A stretch of 64,000 nucleotides of DNA, from contig JAEETA010000002.1 of NCBI GenBank assembly GCA_016286555.1, positions 93,307 through 157,306 on the forward strand, read 5' to 3'. The position numbers and the translations under genes were made by a program. A model generated the notes under the pieces. It was not told the DNA's origin and made no database searches. It was given only the letters and a program-made list of their open reading frames with translations. Origin of the DNA: Lachnospiraceae bacterium. GTDB taxonomy: Bacteria; Bacillota; Clostridia; Lachnospirales; Lachnospiraceae. Positions 42,932 to 51,931 of the stretch are shown here, piece after piece (the stretch's first letter is position 1; each line of letters starts with the position of its first letter).

Positions 42932-45031
42932 ATGAAAAACACTATTTTTTCTCAATACAAAAAAATCCTTTCCATCCTCCTGTGCACCTGTCTTTTGACA
43001 GGCCTCGCAGGCTGCGGCCCGGCGGAAACCGCACAGGATACTGCCACGCAGACGGAACAAACCGATGCCACTGCGGATCCTGCTGCCACGGGCGACAGTC
43101 TCCCCGGTGAGAACGGAGATGCTTCCGCCGGTGCGAACACGGATCCTGCTGCGACCACCGATACGGATGCAACCCCCGCAGGCAAGATCACGGATGGTGG
43201 GCTCCCCATCGTGGATTTCGATCACTTCGTCAACGGTGCCTGGAAACAGGAAATGGCGGATCAGAACGCGGGAGATGTCTATACCTGGGACAAGGAGAAC
43301 AGGGAGGCGAAGGAATTCGTCATGGAATTCCTGAAAAACGGAGACCTGTCCACCCTGTCCGAAGAGGACGGACTGTACAAGACTGCGGCTGTCTTCCGGG
43401 AAATGCTGGATATCAGTGATGTTTCCACCCGCACGGAAAAAGCGCAGGAGCTCCTGAAACCCATCACCAGGGCAAAGAGCCTTTCGGATCTCTATGCACT
43501 CTACGGCGATGAGCGCATCGCAACCTTCAATAAGCTCCTGCGGTTCGAGGTAAAACCAGACTGGTACGGGTACAACACCCTGAACTATTGCCCCACGGAT
43601 CTGGACGGGATCCTCCGCTACTATCAGGAGGCCCTGGCAAACGAAGCGCATCCCGAGCACGCCTGCTATGTTTCCTACATGGAGTCCTTGGGATTCTCAG
43701 AGGAGCGGGCCACCGAGATCGTAGCCCACGCACTGGAGATCTCCGACATCGTAAACGCCTATCAGAACGATCCGGAGTATGTGGATGAGCTCTGGTATTT
43801 TGACCGGGAGGATATGGCGGAATGTCCGGATTTCCCGCTGTTTGACATCCTGACGCAGCTCCATGCCTTCTGCGGTGATGAGGACATCCTGGCGCATAAT
43901 AATTTCCGCGCGCTCTGCAATGAGCTCTTTACGAAGGATCATGTGGAAGCGCTGCGGGATCACCTGCTCTTCTGCGCCGCTTCCGGAATGGCGGTAGTCT
44001 GCGCCTACGAGCCCTATATCACGAACGAGAACTATCCATACGAGGAGTATGTCTACTCCTACATCGAAAGCATGGCAGGCAGCACCCCCGACGAATACTA
44101 TCTGCGGGAGAAGACTTCCGATGCGGATATGGCAGCGGTCCGGTCCATCTATGACGACGTCCTGGCGGAGACACGCCTCATGCTGGGCGACACGGAATGG
44201 CTCACCGTTCACATGCAGGAAAAAGCAAAATCAAAGATTCTCGGAATCCGGACATTTTTCGGAGAAAATACTCACAAAAATGAGTTTTCGGATGTGACCC
44301 TCACGGGAGATACCTTCGATGATTCCTTTGCACTCTGGGCCTCCAGAGACCGGTTTGAGCGGAGTCAGACTGCATACGAGGACGCGGAGCGGGGATATTT
44401 CAAGGAAAACATGCTGGTAGGAAGCGCCTGGTACAACGAACGGTACAACGCGATCTACATCAGTGCCGTTTGCCTGGCAACAGCGACGGATGCAGAGAAC
44501 GCATCCTATGAAGAGCTCCTGGGAAATTTCGGTCAGGTCCTGGCCCACGAGATCGCACACTCCCTGGATCCCCTGGGCGTGCAGTACGATAAGAACGGCT
44601 GGCTGGAACCCTGGCTGGATGAAGCGGCGCAGGCGGAATATGACAGCAGGGTGGGGCAGATCACATCCTTCTTCGACGGGATGGATACGGAATATGACAG
44701 GCCTGTCGACGGAGCCCTCATCACAAACGAAACCTTCGCGGACATCGTATCCCTGGAGGTCTGCATGCGGCTCCTGGCCAAAAGAGAGAATCCTGATTAT
44801 GACACCTTCTTCCGGACCGTCGCAAGGCAGGACCGCACCTATGTCATTAACAATGTGGATTACCTCTTCTCCGATTCTCATCTGCCCTCCAAGCAGCGCA
44901 TCAATTACGTCCTGGGGCAGTTCGATGAATTTTATGACACCTATGACATAGACGAAGAAAGCCCGTACTTCGTGCAGACGAAGGACAGGCTCAGGATCTT
45001 TAATACAGTTCCCGCAACACCAGGATCGTGA
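42932..45031 (+). CDS. M13 family metallopeptidase, lipoprotein
   Basis: The protein is about 699 residues from the ATG at 42932; the track's start at 42923 overlaps a -10 element. A lipoprotein signal ends 'LAGC', and a Thr/Ala/Asp-rich linker follows. The zinc site HExxH is 'AHEIAHSLDP' near residue 535, and the third ligand is in 'NETFADIVSLEVC', standing in for the usual 'GENIADxxG'. M13 (neprilysin/PepO) enzymes cut short peptides outside the cell. The last 32 bases overlap the convergent smr gene. Confidence 0.9.
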   Translation: MKNTIFSQYKKILSILLCTCLLTGLAGCGPAETAQDTATQTEQTDATADPAATGDSLPGENGDASAGANTDPAATTDTDATPAGKITDGGLPIVDFDHFVNGAWKQEMADQNAGDVYTWDKENREAKEFVMEFLKNGDLSTLSEEDGLYKTAAVFREMLDISDVSTRTEKAQELLKPITRAKSLSDLYALYGDERIATFNKLLRFEVKPDWYGYNTLNYCPTDLDGILRYYQEALANEAHPEHACYVSYMESLGFSEERATEIVAHALEISDIVNAYQNDPEYVDELWYFDREDMAECPDFPLFDILTQLHAFCGDEDILAHNNFRALCNELFTKDHVEALRDHLLFCAASGMAVVCAYEPYITNENYPYEEYVYSYIESMAGSTPDEYYLREKTSDADMAAVRSIYDDVLAETRLMLGDTEWLTVHMQEKAKSKILGIRTFFGENTHKNEFSDVTLTGDTFDDSFALWASRDRFERSQTAYEDAERGYFKENMLVGSAWYNERYNAIYISAVCLATATDAENASYEELLGNFGQVLAHEIAHSLDPLGVQYDKNGWLEPWLDEAAQAEYDSRVGQITSFFDGMDTEYDRPVDGALITNETFADIVSLEVCMRLLAKRENPDYDTFFRTVARQDRTYVINNVDYLFSDSHLPSKQRINYVLGQFDEFYDTYDIDEESPYFVQTKDRLRIFNTVPATPGS

Positions 45032-45251
45032 TGCCCTGATTGTCTCCGGGGATGATGCGTTTTACTTTTTCATCGTAGCGGTACCAGTCATAGATCATGT
45101 TGCGCAGATTGGTACCTCTGTGAAATCCATGGATCAGGTGGATCTGATAGGTCGCACCGGACGCATTCGCCAGCGCACGGTCAATGACCTTCATTGCTTC
45201 CTCCTGATTCAGTCCATGGAGATCGATCTTCACAAAAGGATCGTTTGCCAT
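45000..45251 (-). CDS. Smr-domain protein
   Basis: From the ATG at 45251 (GAGGT upstream) the protein is 83 residues, a bare Smr domain: 'FVKIDLHGLNQEEAMKVID' and 'IHLIHGFHRGTNLRNMI'. The HG[FY]G..LR-like motif is characteristic of the MutS2 C-terminal nuclease fold. Stand-alone Smr proteins can nick DNA or cut RNA at stalled ribosomes. Its 3' end overlaps the M13 gene, and its leader contains the hairpin at 45264-45291. Confidence 0.88.
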   Translation of the reverse strand: MANDPFVKIDLHGLNQEEAMKVIDRALANASGATYQIHLIHGFHRGTNLRNMIYDWYRYDEKVKRIIPGDNQGITILVLRELY

Positions 45252-45263
45252 ATGCTTTACCTC

Positions 45264-45296
45264 AAGTCGGGGCTTCTGTGGGCCCCGACTTTTATT
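45264..45296. terminator. hairpin: M13 terminator on plus strand, smr leader structure on minus strand
   Basis: AAGTCGGGGC and GCCCCGACTT pair perfectly over ten bases with an eight-base loop. On the plus strand TTTTATT follows, giving a terminator for the M13 gene beyond the antisense smr gene. On the minus strand the same hairpin ends right before the smr Shine-Dalgarno GAGG. Confidence 0.7.
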
Positions 45297-45339
45297 ATGG
45301 CAGAAAATACTTCTCTTTTTCAATAGCGATAAACAGTGC

Positions 45340-45368
45340 TTGACATTTTAGATTTTATAAAATATAAT
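45340..45368 (+). promoter_or_regulatory. consensus sigma-A promoter
   Basis: TTGACA and TATAAT, both perfect, are separated by exactly 17 bases. Transcription should begin near 45375 and run into the small membrane ORF and the radical SAM gene. Confidence 0.9.
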
Positions 45369-45397
45369 AGCATAAAACATAAAGCAAACTGCCCTTT

Positions 45398-45499
45398 ATG
45401 GGAACCACATGGTGGATCCTGGCGCTGCTGATCTTCCTGCTCATCGTGGGAGCGATCTATCTGGCTATCGCCAACCGGTGCGGGAAAAAGGTAAAATAA
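45398..45499 (+). CDS. possible small membrane protein, 33 aa
   Basis: This ORF is below the ORF-track limit. It encodes a short polar start with two Trp ('MGTTWWILALLIFLLIVGAI'), one continuous hydrophobic helix, and a basic end with one Cys ('NRCGKKVK'). It begins about 23 bases after the predicted transcription start of a perfect promoter and ends 42 bases before the radical SAM gene. There is no clear Shine-Dalgarno, which is the main argument against it. Confidence 0.45.
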   Translation: MGTTWWILALLIFLLIVGAIYLAIANRCGKKVK

Positions 45500-45541
45500 T
45501 AACGGATCATCGGATCCGCAACAGAAAGAAGATCGTAAGAT

Positions 45542-46663
45542 ATGGAAAAAGAATTCGACATCCAGGCATATATGACAAAAGGTGTGGAGACCGTAGTGGC
45601 GGACGCCCTGAAGGCCACGCTGAAAAATCCTAAGGAAAGCGCCTTTATGGTGGGCTTTGCGGCCGCCAGCGCAGCAGCTTCCAAAAAGCGCAGGAAAGCG
45701 GAAGAAGCGGGCGAACATATCCCGCCCTTCCTCATCGCCAGTATCACCAGCAAGTGCAATCTACACTGCGCGGGCTGCTATTCCAGGTGCAACCACGCTA
45801 CGGTGGATGCCGAGCCCGTGAGTCAGCTGACGGATGAGGAATGGTTCCGCATTTTTGACGAGGCCGACGATCTGGGCATCAGTTTCATCCTCCTGGCAGG
45901 GGGCGAACCCATGCTGCGCAGAGATGTGATCGAAGCAGCCGGGAAGAAGAAAAATATCCTCTTCCCCATTTTTACCAACGGTACCTTTATGGACGACCGG
46001 TACTTTGAACTCTTTGACCGGAGCCGGAATCTGATCCCCATCATGAGCATTGAAGGAAAGCAGGAGATCACCGACGCCAGAAGGGGCGACGGCGTCTATG
46101 ACCGTCTGATCTCCAACATGGACGAGCTGCAAAAGCGCGGCCTTATCTTTGGTACCTCCGTCACCGTTACCACCGAAAACGTGCGGGAAGTCACCTCTCC
46201 GGAATTTCTGGGAGAACTTTCGAGCCGTGGCTGCAAGGCAGTGATCTTCGTTGAGTTCGTTCCCGTGACTGACGAAAGCAAGGAGCTGGCTCCCGGTGAG
46301 GAGGAGCGGGACTACCTGAAAAATGAGATTCGCCGACTCCGGGAAGAGCACCCGGAAATGGTATATATCTCCTTCCCCGGAGATGAGAAGGGTTCCGGTG
46401 GCTGTGTTGCTGCAGGCCGGGGATTTTTCCATATCAATTCCCACGGCGGTGCGGAACCCTGTCCCTTCTCCCCGTATTCGGATGTCAATATCAAGAACTC
46501 CTCCCTGCGGGATGCGATGCACTCTCCTCTCTTCCTGGCACTGCAGAGCGGCGATGTCCTCCTGGATGACCACGAGGGCGGCTGCGTGCTGTATGAGAAG
46601 CGGGAGCTGGTGGAAGAGCTGATGTCGAACCTTACGCCTTCCGGTTCTCGTAATCTTCCCTGA
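45542..46663 (+). CDS. radical SAM protein with C-terminal SPASM-like region
   Basis: The 373-residue protein has an N-terminal helical part with an Ala-rich stretch (about 30-50), then the cluster motif 'SKCNLHCAGCYSRC' (CxxxCxxC) at about 76-88 and 'LLAGGEPMLRRDV', the SAM-binding GGE motif. The C-terminal part has three further Cys ('GGCVAAGRGFFHINSHGGAEPCPF', 'EGGCVLYEK'), as in SPASM-type auxiliary clusters. Such enzymes often modify peptides or cofactors; no precursor peptide gene is obvious apart from the small ORF upstream. The 3' end overlaps the VWA gene by 32 bases. Confidence 0.82.
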   Translation: MEKEFDIQAYMTKGVETVVADALKATLKNPKESAFMVGFAAASAAASKKRRKAEEAGEHIPPFLIASITSKCNLHCAGCYSRCNHATVDAEPVSQLTDEEWFRIFDEADDLGISFILLAGGEPMLRRDVIEAAGKKKNILFPIFTNGTFMDDRYFELFDRSRNLIPIMSIEGKQEITDARRGDGVYDRLISNMDELQKRGLIFGTSVTVTTENVREVTSPEFLGELSSRGCKAVIFVEFVPVTDESKELAPGEEERDYLKNEIRRLREEHPEMVYISFPGDEKGSGGCVAAGRGFFHINSHGGAEPCPFSPYSDVNIKNSSLRDAMHSPLFLALQSGDVLLDDHEGGCVLYEKRELVEELMSNLTPSGSRNLP

Positions 46664-47297
46664 TATCCTCACAGCAGTCCATAAGCATGCAATCTGCTTC
46701 TTCCTTGCTTCTGGCCTTGCGAACAGCGGAGACGGCTGCGGAAGCGACGCGGAAGTTCAGCTGGGTTCCCATACTGTCCGCGTGGTAATTGAAGGCTCTT
46801 TCCGCCTTGATCCCGAAGCCTCCCGCCACCTGGATGGCATCGATGTTGGCGCCCAGGAAGATAAACTCCCAGTCATGCTTTTTCTGCTGCTTCTCCACCA
46901 TCTTTTTTACCTTGACGGCATCATACTTCCGGCTGGCATTTTCCATGCCGTCGGTGGTGATGATGAAGAGGGTCTTCTCGGGGACTTCGTCCTCAGGCAT
47001 ATTTTTGTGCAGCTTTGCGATGTGATGAACCGCTCCGCCGATGGCATCCAGCAGTGCAGTGCATCCTCTGACATAATACTGGCTGTCGTTCATGGGCTCC
47101 ACCTTGCCAACAGGAACTCTGTCGTAGGGGATCTCCACCTGATCATCAAAGAGGACGACGGAAACAAGCGCTTCGCCCTCTTCCTTCCGCTGCTTCTCCA
47201 CCATGGAATTGAAACCGCCGATGGTGTCTGCTTCCAGCCCTCTCATGGAACCGCTTCTGTCCAGAATGAAAACAACTTCCGTTAATCCTTTACGCAT
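46632..47297 (-). CDS. VWA domain-containing protein
   Basis: From the ATG at 47297, with GGAGGG eight bases upstream, the protein is 221 residues. The MIDAS metal site is present: 'FILDRSGSMRG' (DxSxS), a Thr in the 'RGCTALLDAIGG' loop, and 'IITTDGMEN' (Asp). It is close to TerY/YegL-like stand-alone cytoplasmic VWA proteins, which act as adaptors in stress-response complexes. It lies downstream of the macro-domain gene but behind that gene's terminator. Confidence 0.85.
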   Translation of the reverse strand: MRKGLTEVVFILDRSGSMRGLEADTIGGFNSMVEKQRKEEGEALVSVVLFDDQVEIPYDRVPVGKVEPMNDSQYYVRGCTALLDAIGGAVHHIAKLHKNMPEDEVPEKTLFIITTDGMENASRKYDAVKVKKMVEKQQKKHDWEFIFLGANIDAIQVAGGFGIKAERAFNYHADSMGTQLNFRVASAAVSAVRKARSKEEADCMLMDCCEDIREDYENRKA

Positions 47298-47370
47298 AAT
47301 CAAACCCTCCATTTGTGCATCCCCGGCGGGGATTTTTCTCTTGTTGGGCTCATTATACGAAATGAAAATG

Positions 47371-47400
47371 AAAAAAAGGTCGCCCGGCAGGCGACCTTTT
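47371..47400 (-). terminator. terminator after the macro-domain gene
   Basis: Stem AAAAGGTCGCC / GGCGACCTTTT with a five-base loop; the reverse strand continues in T residues. Confidence 0.88.
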
Positions 47401-47404
47401 GAAA

Positions 47405-48538
47405 TCAATCAATAATGCAGGGAAGACCGTGTTCTTCCAGCTGAATGTCCAGCTCGATCATATCGTAGATTTCATTTTCGATGAAGTAGGAAAAAATAAT
47501 GTCCGTCTTGTCACAAGGCGACAGTGCATACCCCGCTCTGGCCAGCAGATCCTTTGATTCATCCAGATTCAGCTTTGCGCCCACACACAGGCAGAGCACC
47601 GTCAGTTTCTGCGGGTGGTAATCCGGATTGTTCTTGATCTTGGAGAAGGTTTTTTTATCCACGATGGCCCGTTTATACACGTCCGCATTTTCCATCTCCT
47701 TGTCTTTGATCAGATAGAGGAGATACTCGGAAAAAGTGTCGGACATGTGGCGCATCCGCTCTTCCAGCTTGCTCTCGTGTTCTTCGGTAAATTCATCCTC
47801 CGACAGATCACAGGAAGAAGCTATTTCCAGAGAATCTTCATAAGCTTCCTCTTCGTCGGGGGAAAAAGATTCCGGACGTAATTCAGTGGGCTGCGCCTTG
47901 CGCGCCATCCTTAGGGGAGAAGCGCCCCGGAAAACGACACTGTCGGAAAGCTTCCGCACCGGCGACATAGCCGCTCCCATCATGGTAGATGCAGCGGAAG
48001 CCTGCATATTCTCGGACAGCGGCATCCCGACCGTCGGTGCTCCGGACATCGAAGCCCCAATCACGGATGCTCCATCCGGTTCCTTAGGCATCCGTTTCAG
48101 GAGTTTATCCAGATTGCGGGCGGTAGCACTTTCCTGCTTATCCTTTCCGGAGGAGGGGATCACCAGGCTGACGGACATTTCCTCTTCCGCCAGGAAGGAG
48201 TAGACCGCATCTGCCGCGATCCGCATCCCTTCTTCCCTGGAATAGTCCGGATCCGCAGATGGGATCAGGGGGATCGCCAGATTGGTGACACCCTGACTCT
48301 TCGCTTCCTGCAGCATTTTCTCATAGCAGGATCTGATCACTGCAGGCCCGTCGCCCTGAAGTGACGGAAGTGTCATCTGGATCACCTGCCCTGCACGAAA
48401 CCGTGATCTGGGCATGATCAGGTCTTCGTCGTCAAAACTGTACGCGATGTGCTGATCGTCCCGCTGCGCCTGGCGCAGATTCACTGCTGCTTCGATCTTC
48501 ATCCTGGCGATATCATCCCGAACTACTTTGAATGCCAT
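47405..48538 (-). CDS. degenerate macro-domain protein with conserved helical C-terminal domain
   Basis: From the ATG at 48538 (AAAGGAGA upstream) the protein is 377 residues. The N-terminal 150 residues look like a macro domain: 'MAFKVVRDDIARMKIEAAVN' and 'RSCYEKMLQEAKSQGVTNLAIPLIP' match its first strand and its fourth/fifth strands. The ADP-ribose loop (NAAN...GGGV) is missing. A variable linker (about 165-245) contains Met/Ala/Pro-rich stretches. The last 120 residues ('FSEYLLYLIKDKEMENADVYKRA') form a helical domain often seen after macro domains in Firmicutes. A role in ADP-ribose or nucleotide signalling is possible but the usual binding residues are not there. Confidence 0.6.
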   Translation of the reverse strand: MAFKVVRDDIARMKIEAAVNLRQAQRDDQHIAYSFDDEDLIMPRSRFRAGQVIQMTLPSLQGDGPAVIRSCYEKMLQEAKSQGVTNLAIPLIPSADPDYSREEGMRIAADAVYSFLAEEEMSVSLVIPSSGKDKQESATARNLDKLLKRMPKEPDGASVIGASMSGAPTVGMPLSENMQASAASTMMGAAMSPVRKLSDSVVFRGASPLRMARKAQPTELRPESFSPDEEEAYEDSLEIASSCDLSEDEFTEEHESKLEERMRHMSDTFSEYLLYLIKDKEMENADVYKRAIVDKKTFSKIKNNPDYHPQKLTVLCLCVGAKLNLDESKDLLARAGYALSPCDKTDIIFSYFIENEIYDMIELDIQLEEHGLPCIID

Positions 48539-48584
48539 TCCGTCTCCTTTCAAGTCATACCTGTGTTGTCATCACATCAATGCT

Positions 48585-48989
48585 TCATTCTTGCATCTGT
48601 TCTCTGATGAGATCAAGGATGGTCAGGTCCGCAGGGAGCCACTTAACGTCTCCCAAGGTCTCTTTTGTGAGCCACTTTGCAGCCTCCGCCTCCTTCAGTT
48701 CCAGATGCCCCTTCACCACTTCACACCAGAAGCAATCCATGGACAGATGAAATGTGGGGTAATCGTATTCGGTGGTTCCGACCAGATCTCCGACACAGAT
48801 GTCGGTTTCCAGTTCTTCCCGGATCTCACGGCGCAGCGCCTCCTGCGGCGTCTCACCCGCCTCCACCTTTCCCCCGGGGAATTCCCATTGTCCCTGGTAA
48901 TCTCCGTAGCCCCTGGCAGTGGCAAAGATTTTCTTTTTCTCAACAAAGCTGTCGCAGATCACGGCAGCTACCACTTTGACTGTTTTCAT
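48585..48989 (-). CDS. Nudix hydrolase, MutT/8-oxo-dGTPase type
   Basis: The 134-residue protein has a complete Nudix box, G-x5-E-x7-RE-x2-EE-x-G-like, in '[25 protein letters not shown]', preceded by 'GQWEFPGG', the combination typical of MutT-type (d)NTP pyrophosphohydrolases (MutT, NUDT1, CTP pyrophosphohydrolase). It lies upstream of the degenerate macro-domain gene in the same direction. Confidence 0.9.
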   Translation of the reverse strand: MKTVKVVAAVICDSFVEKKKIFATARGYGDYQGQWEFPGGKVEAGETPQEALRREIREELETDICVGDLVGTTEYDYPTFHLSMDCFWCEVVKGHLELKEAEAAKWLTKETLGDVKWLPADLTILDLIREQMQE

Positions 48990-49097
48990 ATATTTATTTT
49001 ACCTCTTTTCAAGCCCACATTGAACATGTAATCTAATATTGTTACATTCTTCCGATTTATTTTCTGATATTCTTCCGATTTAATTGGAGAAACGCCC

Positions 49098-49895
49098 ATG
49101 CTTCCTGATTTTTCATCACAGCGGGAAAAACAAAAATACTTTCATACTCTGGCGGAAGACCGCAAGATCGATGTGTTAAACGAGATGATCGAAGAAGCAG
49201 AGCACATCGTATTTCTGGGCGGTGCCGGTGTCTCCACCGAAAGCGGGATTCCGGACTTCCGCAGCAAGGACGGTCTGTATCACAAGAAGGACAGCAGGTT
49301 CCGGGGCTACAAGCCGGAATACCTCCTGAGCTACGACTGTCTCGACAAAAAGCCTGCGGTCTTTTTCGATTATTTCCGGAAAAACCTGGACTGCCGTTCC
49401 ATCCTTCCAAACGATGCCCACAAAAAACTGGCAGAGATGGAACAGAAGGGTAAATTGGACGGCATTGTTACGCAAAACATTGACGGCCTGCACCAGAAAG
49501 CCGGAAGCAAAAAAGTATGGGAGATCCACGGCAGTGCCCTCAGGAGCTACTGCGTGAGCTGTCATAAGGAATACGGCCCGGATTTTATCTTCGAGAATAA
49601 GGATGACGTACCTCGCTGCCCTGCCTGCGGGAAAATGATCAGGCCGGATGTGGTTCTCTACGGAGAGTTCCTGCCCCAGAGAGCCTACGAGGAAGCCATC
49701 GCCGCCATTCGGTATGCGGATCTCCTGATCATCGGCGGCACCTCCCTGGAGGTCGGCTCCGCCGCCCAGCTGGCGCACCTCTACCACGGGAAGTACCTGG
49801 TGATCATCAATAAGGGGAAGACAAAGATGGAAGGAAGCGCAGATCTGGTCTTCCACAACAGCATCGGGAAAGTTATGAGTCAGATGGAAGTGTGA
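49098..49895 (+). CDS. cobB: NAD-dependent protein deacylase, SIR2 family
   Basis: Sirtuins remove acyl groups from lysines using NAD. The 265-residue protein has 'FLGGAGVSTESGIPDFRS' (NAD-binding), 'TQNIDGLHQKAG' with catalytic His in 'VWEIHGSA', the zinc cysteines 'CVSC' and 'CPAC', and 'IIGGTSLEVGSAAQ'. GGAG lies before the ATG. The stop overlaps the next gene's GTG start, so the two are coupled. It is divergent from the Nudix gene. Confidence 0.94.
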   Translation: MLPDFSSQREKQKYFHTLAEDRKIDVLNEMIEEAEHIVFLGGAGVSTESGIPDFRSKDGLYHKKDSRFRGYKPEYLLSYDCLDKKPAVFFDYFRKNLDCRSILPNDAHKKLAEMEQKGKLDGIVTQNIDGLHQKAGSKKVWEIHGSALRSYCVSCHKEYGPDFIFENKDDVPRCPACGKMIRPDVVLYGEFLPQRAYEEAIAAIRYADLLIIGGTSLEVGSAAQLAHLYHGKYLVIINKGKTKMEGSADLVFHNSIGKVMSQMEV

Positions 49896-51226
49896 AGGAA
49901 GGAATACTTTTGATTATCAATTATCGCATTATCTATGGGATTCTGGGAATCCTGCTGATTATAGGGCTCATTGATACCGCAAGAACCAGGAGACCTTTCA
50001 TGAGACCGACCAAGAGGCCGACCAACATACGAAAAATGAAGCGAAAACGGAATCACGGAGCCGTCATTTTTGGCGTTGTTATGCTTGTATGCCTCGGGGG
50101 TGCTTTCTTCTTTTGGAACTATCATTCGGAATCATCTCCCGGCATTTCATTTACCGATATCGCAGAAGGCCTTTTCAACAGCGATTCTTCGGACAACACG
50201 AGTACTTATACTTCTGCGCATGACTTTTCCAATTGTTACTTTTATTCCCAACTGGATGGACCCGAAAAAGAGATTTATGAGATCTATTATGATATCGCCC
50301 TGCACCTGAATGACGGGGATAATATAAAACTTGTTAAGACAAACGCTCTGAAAAGCATTCGGGATACGGAGCAGATTGCATGGATCTATTATGAAATGCT
50401 TGAAGATCATCCGGAATTCTTTTTGCTCAAAATGGACAACGGAGCGAGGATACGGTCATCCGTTCAGCTCGCACTGGGGATGCATCAATTTCGTTTTTAC
50501 ATCGATCCGTATTCCCCTGCAGAGATGACCATGATCAGAAATTTTGAATTGGCTGCGGATTCGTTCATGGATCAGATCGATCAAGAACAACCGGATGCGG
50601 ATGTGGAGCTTCAGATCCATGACAAACTGATCAATCTGGTTTCGTATGACTATGACGCTTTGGCAACCAACGAAATGACACTTGCACATACAGCATACGG
50701 GGCCATGTGCGACGACGGATTGGGAAATCGCCATTCAGTCGTATGCGAAGGATACGCATGCGCTTTTCAGTACCTCCTAGCCCGCGCCGGTATCTGCTCT
50801 ACCATGGTATCCGGAATTGCAGGAACGGCAGATAGAAAAAATGCAGGAGAAGGCCCCCATGCATGGAATCTCGTAAGACTGGATGATGAATGGTATGAAA
50901 CGGACAGCTGCTGGGATGATCTGGATCTGAATCGATTGGATCTGAAACCGGAGCAGGTTGTTGTCGTTGAGAATACGGAACCTCAATACTTTGCGGCAAG
51001 ACATTATTACTATAATCGCACGACGGAAGAAATGAAGAATATTCCGACACAGGATAAGTATAAGATCAAGATAAGAACTTCCAACGGATCATTGAGTTTC
51101 AATCCCTGCAGGCAGGCTTATCACATTCGGAAAATGGATCCTTCGGAATGGGGATATGAGACGTTTTGCTATATCAATGAGCTGCTCCCGGAGGCAACCG
51201 GGACGAAGTATAGTTTAGGTTTGTAA
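49892..51226 (+). CDS. membrane-anchored transglutaminase-like protein
   Basis: The 444-residue product has two N-terminal helices (about 8-26 and 56-76) with a basic stretch between, and an outer domain with the transglutaminase-core triad: Cys in 'SVVCEGYACAFQYLLARAGI', His in 'EGPHAWNLVRLDDEWYE', Asp in 'TDSCWDD'. These enzymes are proteases or crosslinkers acting on envelope proteins. Start choice: GTG at 49892, overlapping the sirtuin stop, or TTG six codons later behind GGAAGGA. Composition is more AT-rich than the upstream genes. Confidence 0.82.
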   Translation: MKEGILLIINYRIIYGILGILLIIGLIDTARTRRPFMRPTKRPTNIRKMKRKRNHGAVIFGVVMLVCLGGAFFFWNYHSESSPGISFTDIAEGLFNSDSSDNTSTYTSAHDFSNCYFYSQLDGPEKEIYEIYYDIALHLNDGDNIKLVKTNALKSIRDTEQIAWIYYEMLEDHPEFFLLKMDNGARIRSSVQLALGMHQFRFYIDPYSPAEMTMIRNFELAADSFMDQIDQEQPDADVELQIHDKLINLVSYDYDALATNEMTLAHTAYGAMCDDGLGNRHSVVCEGYACAFQYLLARAGICSTMVSGIAGTADRKNAGEGPHAWNLVRLDDEWYETDSCWDDLDLNRLDLKPEQVVVVENTEPQYFAARHYYYNRTTEEMKNIPTQDKYKIKIRTSNGSLSFNPCRQAYHIRKMDPSEWGYETFCYINELLPEATGTKYSLGL

Positions 51227-51351
51227 TGATTTTTGCCGAGCAAATTTAATATTTTGTTTGATTGTACCACCTCATTCGCAATGCTACTCTAGATAAGTAC
51301 GGGCAACCGTATAGGAAAGTACCCATGACGTTCACCGAGAAAATGCAAGGT

Positions 51352-51891
51352 TCATTTCGACTGATTCAGTTTTTCAATTTCATCCTTTAGTTCCGGTGAC
51401 ACATACTTGATCGCCTCGGGATTTTTTACCACTGCAATCAGTACAATCTCGCGATCAGCTTGGAAAGCAGGATGCACATATTCCAGCGCAAAGCCTGAGT
51501 TTTTTACAGCTTCCAACGCAATCTCACGATCCATACAAAGGTCGACGCCGATGTGCTCAATAGCTTCACCATCCTGCCTGACAGCTGCCAGAACGATTTC
51601 CCGATCATTGCACAGATTTCCGAAAGCATACTCCAGTGCTACACCGTCATTCTTCACCGCTTCCAGTACGATCTCTTTATCCCCACGTAACTCTACGGAA
51701 GCATATTGCAGGGCGATGCCATTCTCCCTCACGGCTGTGAGCACGATCTCACGATCATTCTGCTCTTCCCGAGTGGCATTCTCAAGATTACGGCCATCAG
51801 CTTCTACTGCTGCAAGCGTTGCTTCCCGATGTCTTGTCTTTGCCGCAAGTTCCTGTTCTTTCCTTTCCCTTTTTCTGTTCAGTATCCCCAT
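51352..51891 (-). CDS. DUF4116 repeat protein
   Basis: The 179-residue protein is almost entirely five copies of a 24-residue helical repeat of the form 'DREIVLAAVRQDGEAIEHIG' (residues about 22-170), as in DUF4116 proteins. The repeats likely form a solenoid for protein contacts. The N-terminus is basic and charged ('NRKRERKEQELAAKTRHRE'). No signal peptide. Function unknown. Confidence 0.8.
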   Translation of the reverse strand: MGILNRKRERKEQELAAKTRHREATLAAVEADGRNLENATREEQNDREIVLTAVRENGIALQYASVELRGDKEIVLEAVKNDGVALEYAFGNLCNDREIVLAAVRQDGEAIEHIGVDLCMDREIALEAVKNSGFALEYVHPAFQADREIVLIAVVKNPEAIKYVSPELKDEIEKLNQSK

Positions 51892-51931
51892 CGTTTGTTA
51901 TCCTCACGTTTTTGTGAAGTCATTGATACGC

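Noticed and set aside
47297-48538. VWA, macro and kinase genes as a TerY-P type tellurite/stress triad
   Set aside because: The kinase at 55238-56371 is 7 kb away and no PP2C phosphatase or TerD-like gene is present.
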